Positions 24,054 through 33,469 of a DNA stretch of 64,000 nt are shown here, piece by piece (within the stretch, counting starts at the first letter, position 1; every line of letters begins with the position of its first letter). Source of the stretch: Sphingomonas sp. IW22 (GTDB lineage: Bacteria > Pseudomonadota > Alphaproteobacteria > Sphingomonadales > Sphingomonadaceae); the NCBI RefSeq assembly GCF_041321155.1, contig NZ_JBGGWB010000004.1:124001-188000 (forward strand), written 5' to 3'. Under the pieces are notes generated by a model that ran no database searches, was not told the DNA's origin, and was given only the letters and a program-made list of their open reading frames with translations. A program made the position numbers and the translations under genes.

Positions 24054-25388
24054 GTGGCGAACATGCTCAGCGTTCTCGCCAACCGCACCTATCGGCACCT
24101 GTTCCTCGCGCAGATCATCGCGCTGATCGGAACCGGCCTCGCGACGGTCGCGCTTGGCCTGCTCGCCTACGACATAGCGGGCGGCAGCGCCGGGGCGGTG
24201 CTGGGGACGGCGCTCGCCATCAAGATGATCGCCTATATCGGCGTTGCGCCGATCGCCGGCGCCTTCGCCAACAGGGTGCCGCGTCGCGCGCTGCTGGTCA
24301 GCATGGACGTCATCCGCGCCGGGGTCGCCGTCTGCCTGCCGTTCGTGAACCAGGTGTGGCAGGTCTATGTCCTGATCTTCGTCCTGCAATCGGCATCGGC
24401 CGCGTTCACCCCGACCTTTCAGGCCACGATCCCCGACGTGCTGCCGGAGGAGCGCGACTACACCCGAGCGCTGTCCCTATCCCGTCTCGCCTACGACATG
24501 GAGAGCCTGACGAGCCCGATCCTCGCGGCCGGGCTGCTGACGGTGATGAGCTACCACTGGCTGTTCTCGGGCACCGCGATCGGCTTCGTCGCGTCGGCGC
24601 TGCTGGTCGTGTCGACCGTCCTGCCCCGACCGGCGCCGGTCGAGGCGGAGGGCGGCATCTACGACAAGACGACGCGCGGCACGCGCATCTATCTCGCGAC
24701 GCCGCGTCTGCGCGGCCTCCTAGCGCTGACCCTGACCGCCGCTGCGGCGAGCGCAATGGTCATCGTCAACACCGTGGTCATCGTGAAGGGCATGGGCCTC
24801 GGGCAGCGGGACGTCGCGCTGACCCTCGCCGCCTTCGGGGGCGGCTCGATCACCGCCGCTCTGACCCTGCCCCGCATCCTCGACCGGATCGCGGATCGGA
24901 CCGTCATGCTGGTCGCTGCGGCCGTGCTGACGCTGGCGCTGGCGGCGCTCGCCGCGATCACCGCCACCATGCAGCCAGGCCCCGCCTATTGGCACGTCCT
25001 GCTCGGCGGATGGCTGGTGCTTGGCGTCGCCTATTCGGCGAGCGTCACACCGTCCGGACGGCTGCTGCGCCGATCGGCCAACGCCGACGATCGCCCCGCC
25101 CTGTTCGCGGCGCAATTCGCGCTGAGCCACGTCTGCTGGCTCGTCTGCTATCCGCTCGTCGGTCAGCTCGGCGCCCGCGTCGGGATGGAAGCGGCGTTCG
25201 GCGCAATGGCGATCCTTGCCGCGATCGGCACCCTGGTCGCTGTCCGTCTATGGCCGGCGAACGACCCAGACGTGATCGCGCATGAGCATGGTGACCTCGC
25301 CGCCGACGATCCGCATCTGACCGTCCACAGCCACGGCGACCACCCTTATGTGATCGACCGCCGGCATCCGAAATGGCCGGGCAAGTGA
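24054..25388 (+). CDS. NreB-like MFS metal exporter with His-rich C-terminus
   Basis: The 444-residue MFS protein has about 12 hydrophobic segments, starting TYRHLFLAQIIALIGTGLAT, a loop PDVLPEERDYTRALSLSRL between helices, and a cytoplasmic C-terminal tail rich in histidine (HEHGDLAADDPHLTVHSHGD). This tail and the neighbouring RcnR-type repressor resemble the nickel-resistance exporter NreB. Substrate nickel (or cobalt) is inferred. Translation may start at GTG 24054, 4-5 bases after GGGGGGA, or at ATG 24063. It is the first plus-strand gene of a metal-resistance run continuing to 33232. Confidence 0.78.
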   Translation: MANMLSVLANRTYRHLFLAQIIALIGTGLATVALGLLAYDIAGGSAGAVLGTALAIKMIAYIGVAPIAGAFANRVPRRALLVSMDVIRAGVAVCLPFVNQVWQVYVLIFVLQSASAAFTPTFQATIPDVLPEERDYTRALSLSRLAYDMESLTSPILAAGLLTVMSYHWLFSGTAIGFVASALLVVSTVLPRPAPVEAEGGIYDKTTRGTRIYLATPRLRGLLALTLTAAAASAMVIVNTVVIVKGMGLGQRDVALTLAAFGGGSITAALTLPRILDRIADRTVMLVAAAVLTLALAALAAITATMQPGPAYWHVLLGGWLVLGVAYSASVTPSGRLLRRSANADDRPALFAAQFALSHVCWLVCYPLVGQLGARVGMEAAFGAMAILAAIGTLVAVRLWPANDPDVIAHEHGDLAADDPHLTVHSHGDHPYVIDRRHPKWPGK

Positions 25389-25822
25389 TTTCCTTGCCCG
25401 ATAACCGACGTCCGCCTACGCTGCGCGCGATGGCGATGCGTCGTTCCTCTTCCGCGATCCTCGGAGTCGTGCTGGCGCTTGTCGCCATGCTCGGCCTCGT
25501 GGTCGTGTCGGGGTGGCACAGCGCGATGATCCACGACCACAGCGTCGTTCAGGTTGCCGCGGTCGATCACCATCACGACCACGACCAGGCCGATGACCAT
25601 GCGGTTGCGGCGGAGCAAGACGATCATGCGCCCGCCAAGCAGGGCGGTGGCGACGGGCCGGTGCATCTTCTCGCCCATGCAGCCGGTCATTGGGTCGCCT
25701 TCGACGGCCCGGCGACCGCGCCGGTGCCGGCGCTTGTGGCCGCTCGCGCGTGGTCGATCCTAACGGCATCGCTCATCGGCGGCATCGATCCGTCCAAGCT
25801 CCTGCGCCCTCCGCGCGGCTGA
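25373..25822 (+). CDS. small His-rich membrane-anchored protein
   Basis: This 149-residue frame has one membrane segment (AILGVVLALVAMLGLVVVSG, about 28-47) followed by a periplasmic His/Asp-rich stretch (DHHHDHDQADDH) and HLLAHAAGHW. Such proteins often precede czcCBA operons in sphingomonads and may bind metal in the periplasm; this is inference. The start is uncertain: ATG 25373 overlaps the exporter gene by 16 bases, GTG 25385 overlaps its stop, and ATG 25430 or 25436 lies just before the membrane segment. No strong ribosome binding site decides between them. Confidence 0.6.
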   Translation: MAGQVISLPDNRRPPTLRAMAMRRSSSAILGVVLALVAMLGLVVVSGWHSAMIHDHSVVQVAAVDHHHDHDQADDHAVAAEQDDHAPAKQGGGDGPVHLLAHAAGHWVAFDGPATAPVPALVAARAWSILTASLIGGIDPSKLLRPPRG

Positions 25823-25875
25823 GTCTCGCCGGCGCGCGACGCGCTGACTGACTTACCCCCGGAGGATCATGGACT

Positions 25876-27135
25876 ATGAACGGCAGTTATCGCCGGCAGC
25901 GCGTGCTTGCGCTGGCCGGCACGCTCGCGGCGCTATGCCCCGCAGGCGCAGCGTGGTCGCAGACCGCGCCCCCATTCGCACAGCTCTTGAGCCAGACGCG
26001 CGACGTGCCGCGCGTCACGGCGCTAGAGGCCGACGTCGCGCGAGCGCGGGGCCTTGCCGAGCAGGCACGCGCGCGTCCCAACCCGTCGATCAACGTCTAT
26101 GCCGAGAACTTCGCCGGCGACCTTGATCGCAACGCCCGCAATCAGCAGCAGACGACCTTCCAGATCGACCAGCCTATCGAGCTGGGCGGGAAGCGATCGG
26201 CCCGGATCGCCGCCGGCGAAGCCGGCATCGTCGCTGCGCAGGCGCGGAACCGCGACGGACGCCTCGTCTATGCGACCGAGCTGGCGCGCGCCTATGTCGG
26301 CGCCGAGATCGCCGATCGCCGCATCGCGCTCGCCGAGGACGAGGTTGAGGAGGCAATCGCCGACCTGAAGGTGGCCCGTGCCCTCGTCGGGGCGGGCAAG
26401 GAAGCCCGGCTGCGCCAGGTGCAGGCGGAAACCGAACTCAACACGCTCCAGGCTGATCTTGAGAACGCCCGCGCGCTCAAGACGGTCGCGCTGGCACGGC
26501 TGTCCGCCCTCGCCGGCTCGCCCACGCCGTTCACCGGCGTTTCGGAATCGCTGCTCGATCGCCTCGACGCCAGGCCGACCATCGGGCCGATCGACCCGAT
26601 GCAGGCGACGACGGTGCGCGTCGCGGAAGCCGAGCGCGATGCGGCCGCCCGGGCGGTGACGGTCCAGCAGCGTCTCGCCATCCCGAACGTCACCGCCCAG
26701 CTCGGGGTCCGCCAGCTCCGCGTGGCAAGCGGTCCGGCAGTCGTTGCCGGCGTATCGGTGCCCCTGCCCTTCTTCGATCGCAACCGGGGCAACATCGCCG
26801 CCGCGCGCGCCGATCTGCAAGGGGCCGAGGCGCGGGCCGCAGCGGCACGGCTCGAAGCGGAGGCCGGCACCCGCGCCGGGCTCGCGCTGGTCGAGGCGGC
26901 CGATGCCCGTGCCGCTGCCGCACAGCGCACGATGGCGACGGCCGAGGAAGGCTATCGCCTCGCCCGCATCGCCTATGAGGCGGGCAAGTCGCCGCTGATC
27001 GAACTGCTCGCCGCCCGCCACAATCTCGGGGTCGCTCGCGGCGTCATTCTCGATGCCGCTGCCGCCCGTCTCGACGCTCGCGCCAATCTCGCCCGTCTTC
27101 AGGGCCTCACCATCACGGGGGAAGCGGTCCAATGA
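25876..27135 (+). CDS. czcC: CzcC-type outer membrane factor of a heavy-metal RND system
   Basis: The 419-residue TolC-family protein has a signal peptide (RVLALAGTLAALCPAGAAWS), the ARPNPSINVYAENF segment and long helical repeats rich in Ala and Arg. The QPIELGGKRSARIAAGEAGI segment (about 98-117) is typical of CzcC. It forms the outer-membrane channel for the CzcBA pump. The ATG at 25876 follows GGAGG by 10 bases; the ATG at 25869 is in another frame. Its stop overlaps the start of czcB as ATGA. Confidence 0.88.
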   Translation: MNGSYRRQRVLALAGTLAALCPAGAAWSQTAPPFAQLLSQTRDVPRVTALEADVARARGLAEQARARPNPSINVYAENFAGDLDRNARNQQQTTFQIDQPIELGGKRSARIAAGEAGIVAAQARNRDGRLVYATELARAYVGAEIADRRIALAEDEVEEAIADLKVARALVGAGKEARLRQVQAETELNTLQADLENARALKTVALARLSALAGSPTPFTGVSESLLDRLDARPTIGPIDPMQATTVRVAEAERDAAARAVTVQQRLAIPNVTAQLGVRQLRVASGPAVVAGVSVPLPFFDRNRGNIAAARADLQGAEARAAAARLEAEAGTRAGLALVEAADARAAAAQRTMATAEEGYRLARIAYEAGKSPLIELLAARHNLGVARGVILDAAAARLDARANLARLQGLTITGEAVQ

Positions 27136-28289
27136 CCGACAGGAATCGTCTTTACACCGGCGCCGCCATCGGCCTGGTCGCCGCCGCGGGGCTCGGGTTC
27201 GGTGCCGCGCGCCTTACCCAATCGCCCGTCCCTGCACCCGCTGCCATGGAGGCGACGGCAGCGCCGGCCAAGCCGTCGAACACGGTCGCGATGACATCCC
27301 AGGCGCTCGCCGCCTCGCAGATCGCCGTCGCCCCCGCAGCCGCCGGCGAGCTGGACGCCGCAATCCTAGCCTCCGCCACGGTCGAGGCCACCCCCGATGC
27401 CGAAGCGGTGCTGACCGCCCGCGCGCCGGGCGCGGTCAGCCGGATCATGGTCCGCATCGGCGATCCCGTTCGTGCCGGTCAGACCCTCGCGCTGGTCGAG
27501 AGCCGTGACGCCTCGCAGATCGCGGCCGATCGCTCGGCCGCATCGGCGCGCGTGACCCTTGCCGCTCGCCAGCTCGCGCGAGAGCGCAGCTTGCTCAATC
27601 AGGGTGTCAGCCCCCGTGCCGACTTCGAGTCCGCACAGGCCAACCTCGCCGTCGCCGAGGCCGATGCCCGGCGCGCCAGCGCCGCAGCCGGCGCCGCGCG
27701 CGTGTCGGGAGACGGGCGCTCCGTCGCCGTCGTGAGTCCGGTGGCGGGCCGCGTCACCAATGCCGCCGCCAATCTCGGCCAATTCGTCGCGGCCGAGACC
27801 GAGCTGTTCCGCGTCGCCGACCCGCGCCGTCTCCAGATCACCGCCAGCGTGCCCCCCGCCGATGCGGGCCGCGTGCGTGAAGGCGACCGCGTGGAGCTGA
27901 CCACCAACGACGGTCGCACGATCGAGGGACGCGTGCGCTCGTCCACCGGCGTCGTCGATCCGCAGTCGCGGACCGCCACCGTGATCGTGACGCCGACCGC
28001 AGGCGGCAGCACGCTCGCCCCCGGCCAGCTCGTCCAGGCGCGCATCCTCGCCAGCGGCGGTGCCGCCAAGAGCGGCGTGATGGTGCCGCAGGACGCGGTG
28101 CAGACGCTTGGGACCGAGAGCGTGGTGTTCGTGCGGACCGCCCAGGGCTTCCGCGCGCAGCCGGTCCGGATCGGCAGCCGATCGGGCGGCATGGTGGCGA
28201 TCACCGGCGGCCTTTCCGCCGGCACGCCGATCGCCACCACCAATGCCTTCCTGCTCAAGGCCGAGATCGAGAAGGAGTCGGCGGAATGA
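27132..28289 (+). CDS. czcB: CzcB-type periplasmic adaptor (membrane fusion protein)
   Basis: The 385-residue adaptor has an N-terminal membrane anchor or signal (LYTGAAIGLVAAAGLGFGAA). Its barrel-sandwich (biotinyl-like) halves include VLTARAPGAVSRIMVRIGDP and VVSPVAGRVTNAAANLGQFV, with a helical hairpin between (LLNQGVSPRADFESAQANLA) and a beta-barrel domain after. It links the RND pump to CzcC. It overlaps both neighbours by four bases (ATGA), so the three are translationally coupled. Histidine-rich metal-binding extensions seen in some CzcB proteins are absent. Confidence 0.9.
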   Translation: MTDRNRLYTGAAIGLVAAAGLGFGAARLTQSPVPAPAAMEATAAPAKPSNTVAMTSQALAASQIAVAPAAAGELDAAILASATVEATPDAEAVLTARAPGAVSRIMVRIGDPVRAGQTLALVESRDASQIAADRSAASARVTLAARQLARERSLLNQGVSPRADFESAQANLAVAEADARRASAAAGAARVSGDGRSVAVVSPVAGRVTNAAANLGQFVAAETELFRVADPRRLQITASVPPADAGRVREGDRVELTTNDGRTIEGRVRSSTGVVDPQSRTATVIVTPTAGGSTLAPGQLVQARILASGGAAKSGVMVPQDAVQTLGTESVVFVRTAQGFRAQPVRIGSRSGGMVAITGGLSAGTPIATTNAFLLKAEIEKESAE

Positions 28290-31200
28290 TTGGCCGCATC
28301 CTCTCCCTCTCGGTCCGGATGCGATGGCTCGTCGCCTTCCTGACCCTCGTCGTCATCGGCTTCGGCCTGTGGCAGATCACCAAGCTCCCGATCGACGCGG
28401 TGCCCGACGTCACCAACCGTCAGGTGCAGATCAGCACCTTCGCCCCGACGCTCGGGCCGGTCGATATCGAGAAGCAGGTCACGTTCCCCGTCGAAACCGC
28501 GCTTGCGGGCATCCCCGGCTTGGAGATGACGCGCTCCATCTCGCGCAACGGCTTCAGCCAGGTAACGGCGGTTTTCGCCGATTCCACCGATATTTACTTC
28601 GCGCGCCAGCAGGTCACGGAACGGCTCGCGCAGTCGCGCGACAGCCTGCCCGCCAACGCGCAGCCGATCCTCGCACCGCTCAGCACCGGCCTGGGCGAGA
28701 TCTTCTTCTACTCGGTCGCCTTCCGTCACCCCGACGGCAAGGGCATCAAGACGGTCGACGGGAAGCCGGGCTGGCAGTCGGACGGCAGCTATCTCACCCC
28801 GGAAGGTGAGCGGCTGACCACCGAGCTGGCGAAGGCCGCCTATCTTCGCACGGTCCAGGACTGGATCATCCGCCCGCAAATGCGCGCTGTGCGCGGCGTC
28901 GCCGGCGTCGATTCCAACGGCGGCTATGTGAAGCAATATCTGATCGAGCCGAACCTGAACGCGCTCGCCAGCTACGGCCTGTCGGTGACGGAGCTGGCGG
29001 ACGCGATGGAGCGCGCGAACCTCTCCGCCGGGTCCAACTATGTGCGCCGGGCCGGCGAGAGCTTCCTAGTCCGCGCCGATGCCCGGCTGAAGTCGATCGA
29101 GGACATTCAGGAGGCGGTCGTCGCCACCCGCAACGGCGTCCCGGTCCGCGTCAAGGACGTGGGCCAGGTCGTGATCGGCGGTGCAGTCCGCACCGGCTCG
29201 GGTAGCCGCATGGGATCGGAAGCGGTCATTTCGACCGTGCTGATGCTGGTCGGCGACAACAGTCGCATCGTCGCAACCGATGCCGCCGAGAAATTGACGC
29301 AGATCAACAAGGTGCTGCCGCCCGACGTGTTCGCCGAGCCGGTCTATAATCGATCCAAGCTCGTCAATGCCACGATCGCGACCGTCGAGAAGAACCTGAC
29401 CGAAGGCGCGCTGCTCGTCATCGTCGTCCTGTTCCTGCTGCTCGGCAATATCCGCGCCGCGCTCATCACCGCCGCGGTCATCCCGATCACGATGCTGATG
29501 ACGGCGGCCGGCATGAACGGGCTTGGCGTGTCCGGCAACCTGATGAGCTTGGGCGCGCTCGACTTCGGCCTGATCGTCGACGGCGCGGTCATCATCGTCG
29601 AGAACGCGCTACGCCGCCTCGCCGAGCGTCAGGAGCATGAGGGTCGCCTTCTCACCCGCGAGGAGCGGATGGAGGAAACCACCCTCGCCGCGAAGGAGAT
29701 GGTGCGGCCGACCGTCTATGGTCAGCTCATCATCTTCCTCGTCTTCGTGCCATTGCTCACCTTCCAAGGCGTCGAGGGCAAGACGTTCGCGCCGATGGCG
29801 ATCACGTTGATGGTGGCGCTCGCCTCCGCCTTCGTCCTGTCGCTGACCTTCGTGCCGGCGATGATCGCGATCGTGGTGACGGGCAAGGTCAGCGAGACCG
29901 AGGTGAAGCCGATCCGCTGGTTCAAGGAACGCTACGCCCCCGTGCTGGGGCGGGCCGTTGCCCGGCCGATGCCCTTTATCCTGGGCGGCGTCGGTGTGTT
30001 CGCAGCGGCGGTGCTGAGCTTCGGCCTGCTCGGCGAGGAGTTCATGCCGCAGCTCGACGAGAAGGACATCACCGTCACCAACTTCCGCGTGCCATCGGCC
30101 TCGATCGACCAATCGACACAGATGCAGCTTCAGATCGAGAACGCCCTGAAAACGCTTCCCGAGGTGGCGCTGGTCTTCTCCAAGAACGGCAACGCCGACC
30201 TTGGCACCGATCCGATGCCGCCCAATGCGTCGGACACTTACGTCATCCCCAAGCCGGAAGATGAATGGCCGGCAGAGGTGAAGAGCAAGGAGGACATTCT
30301 TCGCCGCATCGAGGAGCGGATGAAGCCGCTCATCGGCAACCGCACCGAGATCCAGCAACCGATCCAGATGCGGTTCAACGAGCTGATCGCCGGCGTCCGG
30401 TCGGACGTCGCGATCAAGCTCTACGGCGACGACCTCGACGCGATGAGCGAACAGGCGAAGCGCATTGCCGTGGCAATGCGCACCATCCCCGGCGCGGCCG
30501 ATGTGAGTGCCGAGCAGACGTCGGGTGCCCCGACGTTTGACGTGCAGATCGATCGGCAAGCGGCAGGTCGCTACGGCCTGTCGGTAGAGGAGGTGGCGAA
30601 CACCGTCTCGGCCGCGCTCGGCGGTCGCGAGGCCGGGCTGCTGTTCGAGGGCGACCGCCGCTTTGACGTGGTGGTCCGCCTCCCCGACGCGCAGCGCGAC
30701 GACGTGGAGACGCTGGGCTCGATCCCGGTGATGCTGCCCGCGGCCGAGGGTCAGGTCGCGCGCTCGATCCCGCTCAGCCAGGTCGCGCGGTTCAGCTACA
30801 CCCAGGGGTTGAACCAGATCAGCCGCGAGAACGGCAAGCGCATGGTGGTCGTCCAGATCAACGTGCGCGGGCGCGATCTAGGCGGCTTCGTCCAAGAGGC
30901 GCAGGCCAAGATCGGCCAGATGCAGCTTCCCGCCGGCATGTATACGGCGTGGGGCGGCACCTTCGAGAGCCTGCAATCCGCGCGGTTGCGGCTCCTGATC
31001 GTCGTGCCGATCTGTTTCCTCGCCATCTACGCGCTGCTCTACATGGCGCTGGGGGGCTTCATCCCTGCGGCGATCGTGTTCTCGGCCGTGCCGATGGCGC
31101 TGGCGGGCGGCGTGTTCGCGCTGTTGCTGCGCGGCATCCCCTTCTCGATCACCGCCGCTGTCGGCTTCATCGCCCTATCGGGCGTCGCGGTCCTCAACGG

Positions 31201-31519
31201 GCTCGTGATGATGAGCGCGATCGGGAAGCGGCGCGAGGAAGGGCAGAGCGACGACGAGGCGATCGTGGGTGGCGCGATGGAGCGCGTCCGCCCAGTGCTG
31301 ATGACGGCATTGGTCGCGTCGCTCGGCTTCGTGCCGATGGCGCTCGCCACCGGCACCGGCGCCGAGGTGCAACGGCCGCTCGCGACCGTCGTCATCGGCG
31401 GCCTCATCACCTCGACCGCCCTCACGCTGCTGGTGCTGCCAGCGATCACCGCGCTCGCAAGCCGTTGGTCGCATCGGCGCCGCACCGACCCTGCCACTCC
31501 TACCCACGCCATCGCGTGA
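28286..31519 (+). CDS. czcA: CzcA/CnrA-type heavy-metal RND efflux pump
   Basis: The 1077-residue inner-membrane pump has the RND layout: TM1 at about 13-31, a large periplasmic loop, TM2-6, a second loop and TM8-12. The TM4 motif DFGLIVDGAVIIVENALRRL begins at about residue 426. It carries the DFG...D...EN pattern of heavy-metal RND pumps of the divalent-cation groups, and the LIVDGAVII form recalls the cobalt/nickel members. The neighbouring RcnR/NreB-like genes support Ni/Co as substrate, but Zn or Cd cannot be excluded. It follows czcB with an ATGA overlap. Confidence 0.92.
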   Translation: MIGRILSLSVRMRWLVAFLTLVVIGFGLWQITKLPIDAVPDVTNRQVQISTFAPTLGPVDIEKQVTFPVETALAGIPGLEMTRSISRNGFSQVTAVFADSTDIYFARQQVTERLAQSRDSLPANAQPILAPLSTGLGEIFFYSVAFRHPDGKGIKTVDGKPGWQSDGSYLTPEGERLTTELAKAAYLRTVQDWIIRPQMRAVRGVAGVDSNGGYVKQYLIEPNLNALASYGLSVTELADAMERANLSAGSNYVRRAGESFLVRADARLKSIEDIQEAVVATRNGVPVRVKDVGQVVIGGAVRTGSGSRMGSEAVISTVLMLVGDNSRIVATDAAEKLTQINKVLPPDVFAEPVYNRSKLVNATIATVEKNLTEGALLVIVVLFLLLGNIRAALITAAVIPITMLMTAAGMNGLGVSGNLMSLGALDFGLIVDGAVIIVENALRRLAERQEHEGRLLTREERMEETTLAAKEMVRPTVYGQLIIFLVFVPLLTFQGVEGKTFAPMAITLMVALASAFVLSLTFVPAMIAIVVTGKVSETEVKPIRWFKERYAPVLGRAVARPMPFILGGVGVFAAAVLSFGLLGEEFMPQLDEKDITVTNFRVPSASIDQSTQMQLQIENALKTLPEVALVFSKNGNADLGTDPMPPNASDTYVIPKPEDEWPAEVKSKEDILRRIEERMKPLIGNRTEIQQPIQMRFNELIAGVRSDVAIKLYGDDLDAMSEQAKRIAVAMRTIPGAADVSAEQTSGAPTFDVQIDRQAAGRYGLSVEEVANTVSAALGGREAGLLFEGDRRFDVVVRLPDAQRDDVETLGSIPVMLPAAEGQVARSIPLSQVARFSYTQGLNQISRENGKRMVVVQINVRGRDLGGFVQEAQAKIGQMQLPAGMYTAWGGTFESLQSARLRLLIVVPICFLAIYALLYMALGGFIPAAIVFSAVPMALAGGVFALLLRGIPFSITAAVGFIALSGVAVLNGLVMMSAIGKRREEGQSDDEAIVGGAMERVRPVLMTALVASLGFVPMALATGTGAEVQRPLATVVIGGLITSTALTLLVLPAITALASRWSHRRRTDPATPTHAIA

Positions 31520-31539
31520 CGAACCGGAGACGAGACACC

Positions 31540-32274
31540 GTGGACATATCCATCACCCGCCCGTGGCGGCTCCCGCCGCCTTTTCGCGCCGCGTCAATGT
31601 TCATCGCGGTCGCCGCGGCGACATTCATGGCGAGCGCCGCCTACGCACACGGCGTCGCCGAGGGCGATCAGGCGTTCATTGAAACGATCAACGGACCGGC
31701 CCCGGGCGCCTTCCTCTACCTTGGCGCCAAGCACATGGTCACGGGCTACGACCATCTGCTGTTCCTGTTCGGGGTGATCTTCTTCCTCTACCGGATGAAG
31801 CAGGTCGCCGCCTACGTGACGCTCTTCGCGATCGGCCACAGCACGACGCTGATCGCCGGCGTCCTGCTCGGCACCCACGTCAACCCCTACGCGATCGACG
31901 CCATCATCGGCCTGTCCGTCGTCTATAAAGCGCTCGACAATCTAGGCGCCTATCAACGCTGGTTCGGCGTCCAGCCCAATACCAAGGTCGCGGTGCTGGT
32001 CTTCGGCCTGTTCCACGGCTTCGGCCTAGCCACCAAGCTCCAGGACTTCGCGCTGCCGTCGAACGGGCTGTTGGTGAACCTGCTGTCGTTCAACGTCGGC
32101 GTCGAGATCGGCCAGTTGCTCGCCCTGTCCGCGATCTTGATCGGGATGGGCTATTGGCGTCGCACCCCCAGCTTCCGCCGACACGCCATCGCCGCGAACG
32201 TGGTCCTGATGACCGCCGGCTTCGTCCTTACCGGCTACCAGCTCGCCGGCCTCATTCTCGAAGGGAACGCCTGA
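31540..32274 (+). CDS. HupE/UreJ-family membrane protein
   Basis: The 244-residue protein has a signal-like segment (MFIAVAAATFMASAAYAHG), and about six transmembrane helices. The HupE motif HMVTGYDHLLFLFG (about 65-78), GHSTTLIAGV, and LFHGFGLATKLQD follow, with histidines placed for Ni/Co binding. The start chosen is GTG 31540 with GGAG about 10 bases upstream; an internal ATG at 31597 would start at the signal segment. Members of this family are usually nickel or cobalt permeases, so its place in an efflux operon is notable. Its stop overlaps the next ATG by one base. Confidence 0.78.
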   Translation: MDISITRPWRLPPPFRAASMFIAVAAATFMASAAYAHGVAEGDQAFIETINGPAPGAFLYLGAKHMVTGYDHLLFLFGVIFFLYRMKQVAAYVTLFAIGHSTTLIAGVLLGTHVNPYAIDAIIGLSVVYKALDNLGAYQRWFGVQPNTKVAVLVFGLFHGFGLATKLQDFALPSNGLLVNLLSFNVGVEIGQLLALSAILIGMGYWRRTPSFRRHAIAANVVLMTAGFVLTGYQLAGLILEGNA

Positions 32275-32870
32275 TGACCAGCTCGAACCTCCCGAATGCC
32301 GGCGATCTGCCGACGCTACACCAACTCAATCGGGCGACCCTCACCGCGTTCGGCGTCGCCGTCGTGCTGCTCGTCACCACCATCCTTCCCGCGGAATATG
32401 GCGTCGATCCGATCGGCACGGGCCGTCTGTTCGGCCTCACCCGCATGGGCGAGGTCAAGCAGGCCGAACATGCGGCCGAGGCCGCGACGGCACCCGCAGT
32501 CACAGCGCCGTCGCCGGCAGCATCGGGCGCGCCGGCTACCGCACAGACCGCCGAGGTCAAGATCACGCTCGCGCCCGACGAGGGCCGCGAGGTGAAGGCC
32601 GACATGCGCGCCGGGGATCGAATGACATACGCATGGTCGACCGGGGGACCGGAGGTCCGCTTCGAGCTGCATGGTGAGGAACACGGCGCGCCCGCCGACC
32701 AATATTCCAGTTACGAGAAAGGCTCATCCGCCGGCGAGAAGGGCGAGTTCCAGGCGCCGTTCGACGGGATGCACGGGTGGTATTGGCGCAACCGCACCGC
32801 TGCGCCCGTCACTATCACCGTGACGGCCACCGGCACGTTCCGCAGCTTCGCCGCCAAGCCGAAATCCTGA
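32274..32870 (+). CDS. single-pass transmembrane anchor protein
   Basis: The 198-residue protein has one membrane segment (LTAFGVAVVLLVTTILPAEY, about 23-42), an Ala/Pro-rich linker (about 65-90), and a periplasmic domain with DEGREVKADMRAGDRMTYAW, FELHGEEHGAP and DGMHGWYWRN. Similar proteins are annotated only as transmembrane anchor proteins in metal-efflux operons of sphingomonads. The histidines and glutamates of the periplasmic part could bind metal; this is unproven. It is coupled to the HupE-like gene by a one-base overlap. Confidence 0.68.
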   Translation: MTSSNLPNAGDLPTLHQLNRATLTAFGVAVVLLVTTILPAEYGVDPIGTGRLFGLTRMGEVKQAEHAAEAATAPAVTAPSPAASGAPATAQTAEVKITLAPDEGREVKADMRAGDRMTYAWSTGGPEVRFELHGEEHGAPADQYSSYEKGSSAGEKGEFQAPFDGMHGWYWRNRTAAPVTITVTATGTFRSFAAKPKS

Positions 32871-32914
32871 TCGCAGCACCCCCGTTCCACCGCTTTCACC
32901 ACGAGGAGAAGACC

Positions 32915-33232
32915 ATGAAATACGCTGTTCTGGCATTCGCGGCCCTGATCGCTGCCCCCGCTGCCGCCCACCCCGACCATGACGACGAGGCGCACAACCA
33001 GGCGCCGGCCGACGTCGCCCGTCAGCATGTCGTGCGCATGGTGGCGCAATCGAAGCTCGCTCCGAGTTGGTCCAAGGCGACTGTGCAAGGCACCGAGAAG
33101 CGCACCGCCAACGGCGTTCAGCAGACCGTCGTGACGTTCACCAACCCCGCCGAGCCCGCCGCCAAGCGCACGCTCCACGTCGTCATGGGCGCCGATGGCA
33201 AGGTCGTGTCCGCCACCCCATCGGCTCGATAA
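32915..33232 (+). CDS. DUF6488-like periplasmic protein
   Basis: The 105-residue protein has a signal peptide ending APAAAH, then HPDHDDEAHNQAP, an acidic and His-rich stretch, then a small domain (HVVRMVAQSKLAPSWSKA and QTVVTFTNPAEPAAKRTLHV). This fits the DUF6488 type often found at the end of czc-like operons. A GAGGAGAAG site precedes ATG 32915. It is the last gene of the plus-strand metal run and is followed by a strong GC hairpin at 33258. The role is unknown; periplasmic metal binding is a guess from the N-terminus. Confidence 0.7.
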   Translation: MKYAVLAFAALIAAPAAAHPDHDDEAHNQAPADVARQHVVRMVAQSKLAPSWSKATVQGTEKRTANGVQQTVVTFTNPAEPAAKRTLHVVMGADGKVVSATPSAR

Positions 33233-33257
33233 CACACCGCTGGATGGCTTAGTCCGC

Positions 33258-33285
33258 CGCCGCGCCGCTACCGAGCGGCGCGGCG
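33258..33285 (+). terminator. GC-rich hairpin after the metal-efflux operon
   Basis: A perfect 12-bp stem (CGCCGCGCCGCT with its complement) closes an ACCG loop, 25 bases after the last gene of the operon. No T tract follows, so it is either a non-canonical terminator or an mRNA-end stabiliser. Confidence 0.5.
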
Positions 33286-33469
33286 CACCAGACATCACCC
33301 GACGACGGGGACACAAGGCCAAGAATGTTTGCGGGCCGAGCGCTTCGCCTAACGGATATTCATTGAGAATCAGGGCGGATCGATTAGACCGGTTTTCGGA
33401 GGCTTTGTCCGCGGCGACGCGAGCATTGCCTTCTTCCGTTTCAGGGCAATGGCTTCGGACGGGTCCACC

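Noticed and set aside
23976..24389. Minus-strand extension of the CsoR/RcnR-type gene up to 24389
   Set aside because: It runs antisense through the exporter gene and both operators; family length is about 90 residues, matching the start at 23975.
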